64,000 nucleotides of DNA, taken from NCBI GenBank assembly GCA_033239125.1, contig BSWB01000001.1, positions 117,670,916 through 117,734,915 of the forward strand, read 5' to 3'. A model generated the notes under the pieces. That model worked only from the letters and a program-made list of their open reading frames with translations, was not told the DNA's origin and did not search any database. Source of the stretch: Fagopyrum homotropicum (lineage: Eukaryota; Streptophyta; Magnoliopsida; Caryophyllales; Polygonaceae). This document shows, piece after piece, positions 58,172 to 64,000 of this stretch; positions within the stretch are counted from its first letter, which is position 1, and the number at the start of each line of letters is the position of its first letter. The position numbers were made by a program, and so were the translations under genes.

Positions 58172-58960
58172 TTCGGTAAGTTCATCGAACTCATGAGCAA
58201 ACTGCATATTAATATACCTTTCATTGATGCAATTGTAGGTATGCCCGCTTATGCGAAGTTCTTGAAGAAGCTTCTCTCTAACAAGAGGAAGCTAGAAGAC
58301 TTTGGAGAAGTCAAGATGAGTTCGGAATCTTCGGATCTCATAAAAACGATGACTGAAAAGATGCCCCCAAAGCTGAGAGATCCGGGGTCATTTTGCATTC
58401 CAGTTAGAGTAGGAGAAGTCACATGTGATGCCCTTTGTGACTTGGGAGCAAGCGTAAGAATTTTTCCGCTTGCTTTGTGTAGGAAGATCAGTTTAGGTGA
58501 ACCTAAACCGGTGAAGATGACGTTATATATGGCGGATCGATCCATAACTCATCCCGTCGGTATCATTGAAGACGTCCCAGTCAAGCTCGGTAAGTTTTAC
58601 ATTCCAATTGATTTTTTTATTCTTGACATTCCTGCAGATTGTTCGGTTCCGATCATACTCAGACGACCGTTTCTTGCAACATCCGGTTGTATAGTAGGTT
58701 GCAAGAATGCTAGACTAGCTTTTGACATAGGAGAAGAGAAGGTTGAGTTTGTTCTCTCAACTTTGGTGAAAGAGCCAGCTCTTAGAGAGGACATGTTCAA
58801 TATATATGATGAGGAAGCGTCTAGAGAAGAAGTGAGCTCGATTCTATTCAAAGACCCATTGCAAAAGGTCATTACCATGAGCATCATGGAAAATGGAGAG
58901 GAAGAGAATTGCAATGAGGAGATTGAAGCCTTTGAGGAGCTAAAACAAGTACAAGAGTAA
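58172..58960 (+). pseudogene. Element B aspartic protease
   Basis: Continues the gag C-terminal frame after the TAA at 58169-58171. Open from 58193: FIDAIVGMPAYAKFLKKLL, then CDALCDLGASVRIFPLALC with DLG at the active site, ITHPVGIIEDVPVKLG and PVKLG-FYIPIDFFILDIPAD, then SVPIILRRPFLATSGCIVGC. The tail is acidic (EEENCNEEIEAFEEL). It lacks the stop found in the A copy. Confidence 0.8.
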
Positions 58961-59167
58961 GAGTTTGAAAAACTCTACGATGGGTCAGAAAACGTGAGGA
59001 ATCACAGACAATTGTGCTATTCCACGGCCATGGTTTCCTCCAAGATGACCGTAACCAGCTATTCGGAGAGCACTAGTAAGTGACACGGCCGTGGAACCAC
59101 CAGTGATGCCGTAATTGACTTCCACGCCCTAAACCACGGCCGTGGAAGTAATAGTGGTGCCATAATT
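58961..59167 (+). other. Non-coding insert between protease and RT, similar to part of LTR B
   Basis: Carries CCACGGCCATGG (59022-59033), CACGGCCGTGG (59084-59094) and CCACGGCCGTGG (59134-59145). The order GAGCACTAG, CACGGCC, CACGCCCTAAACCAC, GCCATAATTTTGG resembles the LTR text at 54880-55065 (GAGCACACTAG, CACGGCC, ACGCTCTAAATCAC, ACCGTAATTTTGG). Confidence 0.65.
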
Positions 59168-60290
59168 TTGGGTATTTCAAAGAACAATTCCGTTCTTTCC
59201 ACAAATACTCTTGAGTCTTCTTCCATCACTGCCAGACCCATAGAGACTTCTAAGGAACCGTCGGACATATCTCAAGACTCATCAAAGGCATCAATAACTA
59301 TGGAATTGAAGCCACTTCCCACACATCTTCGGTATGCATTTCTTGGAACTAATTCTACTTTTCCCGTAATTATTAGTTCCGAATTAAGTGAAGATGAAGA
59401 TGAGAAACTAATGGCTGATCTAAGAAAACATAGGAAAGCCTTAGGTTATACCATAAAGGATCTTGTAGGAATTAAACCATCATATGCATGCACAAGATTC
59501 TAATGGAGGAAGATTTTAAGCCTTTTGTGACAACCTCAAAGACGGTTAAACCTGATCATGAAGGAGGTTATTAAGAAGGAAATTCTTAAGTTACTTGACA
59601 CACGTATCATCTATCCTATCTCCGATAGCAAGTGGGTGAGCCCCGTTTAAGTTGTCCCGAAGAAAGGAGGAATGACAGTTATCACTAACATGAACAATGA
59701 GCTCATTCCTACAAGAACCGTGACGGGATGGAGGATGTGCATTGATTACCGCAAGCTGAACAATGAAACTAGGAAGGATCACTTCCCATTACCATTCATT
59801 GATCAAATGCTTGAGAGGTTAGCACAACACTCCTATTTTTGCTATCTTGATGGTTATAGTGGTTTCTTCCAGATTCTGATCCATCCGGACGATCAAGAGA
59901 AGACCACATGCACGTGCTCGTGGGGTACGTTTGCATATAGAAGGATGTCATTCGGGCTTTGCAATGCCCCAGCCACCTTTCAAAGGTGCATGATGGCCAT
60001 CTTCTCGGAGTACATTGAGGAGATAATGGAGGTTTTTATGGACGATTTTTCTGTTTATGGATCTTCATTTGATAATTGTCTTTCTAACCTCTCTCTTGTG
60101 TTGCAAAGATGTGAAGACACTAAACTAGTTCTCAATTGGGAGAAGTGTCAATTCATGGTAAAGGAAGGCATTGTGCTAGGACACTTAATCTCTAGTAGAG
60201 GGATTGAGGTAGACAAGGCTAAGATAGAGACCATAGAGAAACTTCATCCTCCATCTTCGGTGAAGGGGTTAAGAACTTTTCTATGACATG
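59168..60290 (+). pseudogene. Element B reverse transcriptase
   Basis: Copies the element RNA into DNA. Starts with ELKPLPTHLRYAFLGTNSTF and SSELSEDEDEKLMADLRKHR, the connecting part typical of Athila-like pol. After a short out-of-frame patch (59497-59540) and a TAA at 59648-59650 the polymerase follows: GWRMCIDYRKLNNETRKDHF, PLPFIDQMLERL, YFCYLDGYSGFFQILI, FGLCNAPATFQRCMM and FMDDFSVYG (60035-60061), whose FMDD is the catalytic YxDD-type motif. It ends at GLRTFL with a TGA at 60284-60286 in place of Gly. Catalytic Asp residues are intact. Confidence 0.9.
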
Positions 60291-61010
60291 CTGGATTTTA
60301 TAGACGTTTTATCAAAGACTTTTCTAAGATATCGAAACCGCTTACTAATCTATTGATGAAAGATTCAGTTTTTTATTTCTCACATGATTGTTTAGATGCT
60401 TTCTACAAGATTCGGGAGGCTCTCATCTCAGCCCCGATCATCCAACCTCCGGACTAGAATCGCCCGTTCGAGGTTATGTGTGATGCAAGTGACGTAGCTG
60501 TTGGGGCTGTGCTAGGACAAAAGAAAGAAGGCCGAACCCATGCTATCTATTATGCTTGCAAGACGCTAGATGAAGTGCAGCTCAACAACGCCACAAGTGA
60601 AAAGGAATTCTTAGCTATTGTATATGCCTTTGAAAAGTTTTGTTCTTCTCTTGTAGGTGCGAAGGTAATTTTATACACGGACCACTCAGCGATCTGGTAT
60701 TTACTCGCCAAGAAGGACACAAAACCAAGACCGATTAGATGGATTCTTCTCTTACAAGAATTCGATCTAGAGATCCGCGACAAGAAAGACTCGAAAAATT
60801 CTGTTGCAGATCATTTGAGTCGTCTACCACACATTAAAGACGACGATCTACCTATAGATGACTCCTTTCCGGATGAGCACTTACACATCATAGAGGAGTG
60901 CATCAACAAGATATCTAGAAGTAACGAACCTTGGTTTGCTGATTTTGTAAATTACTTGGTTTGTCAGGAAATACCTCGCGGATTATAATACGCACAAAAG
61001 AAGAAGTTCT
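60287..61010 (+). pseudogene. Element B RNase H
   Basis: After HAGFYRRFIKDFSKISKPL (the RT thumb/connection), a TAG at 60455-60457 replaces the Trp of PDWNRPFE. RNase H follows: VMCDASDVAVGAVLGQ with the first Asp, ATSEKEFLAIVYAFEKF with the Glu, YTDHSAIWYLLAKKDTKP with the next Asp, then VADHLSRLPH. It degrades the RNA strand during copying. A TAA at 60986-60988 separates it from integrase in the same frame. Confidence 0.85.
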
Positions 61011-61985
61011 TTAGGGATGTCCGGCAATACTTTTGGAATGAACCTCTACTCTTCAAGAGAGGTCCCAACGGCATCATTAGGAGATGTGTGCCGGAAGACG
61101 AAATGCAAAGTGTCATTCATCATTGTCATTCACTACCTTGTGGAGGACACGCTAGTTCCAATAAAATTAGCGCTAAGGTATTGCAATCTGGATTCTTTTG
61201 GCCTACTTTATTTAAGGATGTGCAAACCTTTGTTTCTTGTTGTGATGCTTGTCAAAGAACAGGAAATATCTCTAGGAGAAACGATATGCCTCTCAATAAC
61301 ATTCAGTAGGTGGAAATCTTTGACGTTTGGGGAGTAGACTTCATGGGACCTTTCCCATCATCTTGTGGAAACCAATACATACTTCTAGCTGTAGATTATG
61401 TTTCGAGATGGGTTGAAGCTATTGCCTCTCCAACTAATGATGCCATGGTTATTGTCAAGTTCTTTAATAGAACTATTTCCCCAAGGTTTGGGATACCACG
61501 GACCATCATTAGTGACGGAGGTTCACACTTCATTGCCCGACGATTCGAAGCTCTACTAGCTAAGTATGGGGTGACTCACAAGATCTCCACTCCCTAACAT
61601 CCACAAAGGAGTGGACAAGTGGAGATTTCGAATAGAGAGATCAAGGGCATCCTTGAGAAGACGGTCTCAAAGACAAGGAAGGATTGGTCTTTGAAGTTGG
61701 ATGATGCATTATGGGCTTATAGGACTACATACAAGACTCCTAAAGGTACAACACCATACAACCTTGTGTTTGGGAAGTCTTGTCATCTCCCGGTTGAGCT
61801 AAAACACAAGGCGTACTGGGCCGTGAAGTGGTTGAACTTCGGCATAAAGGAAGCAGGCGAGAAGCGCCTCCTGGACCTTAATGAGCTTGAAGAACTCCGC
61901 TTAAACGCCTACGAAAATGCCAAGATTTACAAAGAAAGGGCGAAGCGTTGGCATGATAAGCATATCATTCTAATCTATCTAAGAA
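61011..61985 (+). pseudogene. Element B integrase
   Basis: Inserts the DNA copy into the genome. HHCC zinc finger: HHCHSLPCGGHAS (the pattern begins with His-His) and CCDACQRTG (61230-61262). Core: VWGVDFMGPFP with the first Asp (61325), ISDGGSHF with the second (61510), and VEISNREIKGILEK with the Glu (61621). Then WAYRTTYKTPKGTTPYNLVF, CHLPVELKHKAYWA and KRWHDKHI. Stops: TAG at 61307-61309, TAA at 61595-61597. It breaks off after KRWHDKHI, where the usual GDQVLL segment should follow; the next sequence is an A-rich run and an inverted relic. Confidence 0.85.
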
Positions 61986-62356
61986 AAAAAAAAGGGAAAA
62001 AGATGCATTACCTTGGGTTGCCTCCCAAGAAGTGCTTCGTTTAACGTCGCTAGCTGGACCTATCTCTATAGATGACTCAGTGCACATTGAACATCTTGGA
62101 TTGCTCTTCAAATCCATCATTAAGCTCTTCCAAAAAGTTCCGGTTCCTAATTTCACCGGCAAGTGGTAAGATCTCCCACGTACAAGTTTGTACGGTTTGA
62201 TTCTCACCGGAATCCTGCTTGCTTTTCTACACTTTAATGGGACATAATCTAGCCTTGCATCCCATCCTTTCCTAAATTGAGAAATCAGTTTATCGAGAAT
62301 CCTCTTAGCTTTCCCATCTCCAGCTTGGGGATGATGTATGGTCTTCGTCATGTGAA
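61986..62356 (-). pseudogene. Inverted integrase relic of the C family
   Basis: On the minus strand: TKTIHHPQAGDGKAKRILDK, LISQFRKGWDARLDYVPL, IPVRIKPYKLVRGRSYHLPV. This is the same deleted integrase end as at 39197-39570, followed by the stem-loop CTTGGG-TTGCCT-CCCAAG (62012-62029). It stands head to head with the integrase of element B. No LTR of its own is attached. Confidence 0.7.
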
Positions 62357-63234
62357 GGACGAAGAGTATTCCCACGGGAAGTGAGATTGGTTTTTAGCTA
62401 GCTTTGAGAAGAGGTAAGTCTACGGACTTACTTAGCTCGCTTTTACGCATTATTTGGATATGTGATGATGGTATGTGCTTTTATCTTTGTTTAAAATCAT
62501 GAAACCGGATTAGGGAAACTCGGTTATATATATTTGGCCCATTGTATGTTATTATCAGGCGGTGACATCACGTCCCAGTTTCCCGAGGGAGACTGGGGGG
62601 GATCTCTACGACCAGGCCATACACGGTATACGGGCAGGCTTCTTTATGACTCCCTCAGGGTATACGGGTTTGGCACCGCCACACTCCTGTTGGTTACACC
62701 GGAATAGAGGCGAGAGTTATAAGACTCTCGTGTCACACTTGAACGAATGGATTAGATATGGAACAACCTAAAAAGATAATAAGTAACGGATGTGTATGTA
62801 TACAAGTATGATGTGTGTTATATGTGTTTCCGTGTGTGTTTGTGCCTTTGCTATCTTTATAATGGCGAGAATGTGAGCTAACGGTTGTATACCGCTTGTT
62901 GTAGTTGACGTGCAGGTTAGGTGTTTCCGATTGATCCGGAGAGGTGGACAGCCGGGGTTCCGTACATCTTAGGTCGAGTTTGGGTTTTTGAGTCCATGTA
63001 TTATCGTTATGTATTATGTTGTGTATTCTTGGTGTTGTTGTATAAACGGCTGATGTCTTTCCTTTCTTGATGTTTTCAGGAATCATGTCATTTCATATAA
63101 CTTGTTTTCGGTTTTGGCCTTTATTTTTGCCTTGTTGGAAAGGTCCGGTGAAATTGTTGTCAGGCTAAGGGTCGGGACCCATTGTGAGGTCTCGCCCGTA
63201 GCATTTCGATATCCCGCGGATTCGGGGCGTTACA
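62357..63234 (+). repeat. E-family LTR, 3' half, plus orientation
   Basis: Reverse complement of 52798-53660 in content: hairpin at 62414-62431, AACGGTTGTATACCGC near 62880, and the end CGCGGATTCGGGGCGTTACA at 63234. It starts abruptly at about 62357. Confidence 0.75.
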
Positions 63235-63237
63235 AAG

Positions 63238-63250
63238 TCGTATCAGAGCA
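63238..63250 (+). promoter_or_regulatory. tRNA-iMet primer-binding site after the plus-strand LTR
   Basis: TCGTATCAGAGCA, one mismatch from TGGTATCAGAGCC, three bases after the LTR end, so a chromovirus 5' end in plus orientation starts here. Confidence 0.8.
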
Positions 63251-63587
63251 CTAGGTTGACAATAATGGCACTCGCAATCTTCTAAAGGCCGAATGAGGAA
63301 TAAACAGAAACCCCACGGGTTCTAAATTTTAGTTTTCAAAATTCATATGCATGAGTTAGTGGGGTAGTATGTACGGGACCACCACTTCCTCCGCGGACCT
63401 CGGCGACGTAGTTATTGATTATTACATTATATATATATATATATAGATATATAGATCGATCTTTACTTGTGGACTTTGGATGTTTTGGACTATGGATTCA
63501 TGTTGGATTGTAAGTTGTTTTGGACTTGTTATGTTATATGAGTTTATACTTGTGGCATGATATGTTAGTTGTATTATGGACATAAGG

Positions 63588-63590
<3 letters not shown>
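63251..63590 (+). other. Leader of the plus-strand chromovirus, then AT-rich repeats
   Basis: GGTTGACAATAATGGCACTC and onward matches the leaders of F and D. It runs to about 63425, where a (TA)n tract (63428-63445) begins; the following part has repeats of TTGGACT (63475-63525). No gag is present. The ORFs across the TA tracts are repeats, not genes. Confidence 0.6.

Positions 63591-63632
<42 letters not shown>
63591..63632. repeat. (AT)n microsatellite
   Basis: About 21 AT units between the leader and the next LTR. Confidence 0.9.
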
Positions 63633-63635
<3 letters not shown>

Positions 63636-63639
63636 ACAC

Positions 63640-64000
63640 TCAGGATGTGTGTGATACGCAATAGGTTTTAAATTTATACTCGTTATATTTCTCCTAACTC
63701 CTAGCGAAGCCGCAGTGTACGGGACGTTTGTAGTAGGGATAGTATTCCGAGGTCGAACACAAAGACTGAGGTGAGATTGATTCAATAAGTTATTTAGTTT
63801 AGTGAAGATCTAGTTTAAGAAAAGGGAAAGAAATAAAGAAATGAAAATCTCAATGTTTTTGGTGGGTTTTTAGGTGATCAATCAAGGATCACAAATCATG
63901 CAAAATGAACAATTAACTATGCTAACAAATCAACACAAACAAACAAGCTAAACTCGAGATATAGATCAAAGAGAGAAAAATGGATCCTAGGGGTTGGAAG
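63640..64000 (-). repeat. LTR fragment at window end (Athila-like, probably minus)
   Basis: CGAAGCCGCAGTGTACGGGA (63704-63723) and TCCGAGGTCGAACACAAAG resemble 2960-3015 in LTR A (CGAACCCGCAGTGTACGGAT, TCCAGAGTCGAACTC), in the same orientation. It continues past the window edge. Confidence 0.5.

Larger units (their letters stand above)
54548..61985 (+). mobile_element. Element B: Athila-like Ty3/gypsy element, 3' truncated
   Basis: Plus strand: 5' LTR (54548-56268), PBS, gag, protease, a non-coding insert, RT, RNase H and integrase, in the usual gypsy order. It stops inside the post-integrase part at about 61985 and has no 3' LTR. From 59168 to 61985 nearly all coding sequence is in one frame, interrupted by seven stops, so it is the least decayed element of the window. 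Confidence 0.9.

Noticed and set aside
63422..63785. ORFs of repeated Ile-Tyr
   Set aside because: Translation of (TA)n microsatellites.

Overview
The window is plant nuclear DNA, most likely a eudicot or other non-grass angiosperm and probably pericentromeric or otherwise heterochromatic. The evidence is indirect: plant-specific transposable element families fill almost all 64 kb (Athila-type and chromodomain Ty3/gypsy, SIRE-type and another Ty1/copia, a plant LINE with DUF4283, a Mutator-like element paired with a plant mobile domain gene, and a small TIR element). I see no intact host gene, no rRNA or tRNA gene and no CRISPR array. I cannot name the species.

Layout. 1-4539: 5' half of an Athila-like element (A, minus: LTR, PBS, gag, protease). 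4540-7440: 3' end of a chromovirus (E, minus: LTR, PPT, chromodomain, integrase end), apparently cut by A. 7445-8330: start of another Athila-like LTR (H). 8331-16277: a head-to-tail array of chromovirus-type LTRs (F), each joined to the next by the same 66-bp spacer holding only a primer-binding site. 16278-17400: no assigned repeat, one unidentified ORF. 17420-22190: a broken LINE split by an LTR fragment. 22200-27930: a SIRE-like copia element with an extra envelope-position ORF. 27934-42173: an internally deleted Athila-like element (C, minus), with a complete but decayed chromovirus (D, 28159-37614, TSD GGAAA) in its 3' LTR and a TIR element (38217-39060, TSD TTC) in its body. 42174-45252: 5' end of another chromovirus (G, minus). 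45253-47452: copia relic (J, minus) with a duplicated protease segment. 47630-52797: Mutator-like transposase plus plant mobile domain gene, both broken. 52798-54547: LTR of the E family. 54548-61985: the best preserved element (B, Athila-like, plus: LTR, PBS, gag, protease, RT, RNase H, integrase). 61986-64000: an inverted integrase relic, an E-family LTR in plus orientation with PBS and leader, TA microsatellites, and part of another LTR.

Nothing here looks able to move by itself: every coding region carries stops or frameshifts, several of the type expected from C-to-T decay of methylated DNA. The most interesting signals are structural. (1) The F array. (2) Each element family carries its own short palindromic word, repeated in its LTR and again in its internal non-coding DNA (A: AAATCG-N2-CGATTT; B: CCACGGCCGTGG; C: CTCGGCCGAG; copia: TTTCAAGGCCTTGAAA; the Mutator-like element: a GGTCC/GGACC palindrome). 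(3) A hairpin around GTAAGTCC-N2-GGACTTAC is conserved in the LTRs of several divergent chromovirus families and contains a splice-donor-like GTAAGT on the transcribed strand. Points 2 and 3 are what I would examine first as possibly undescribed.
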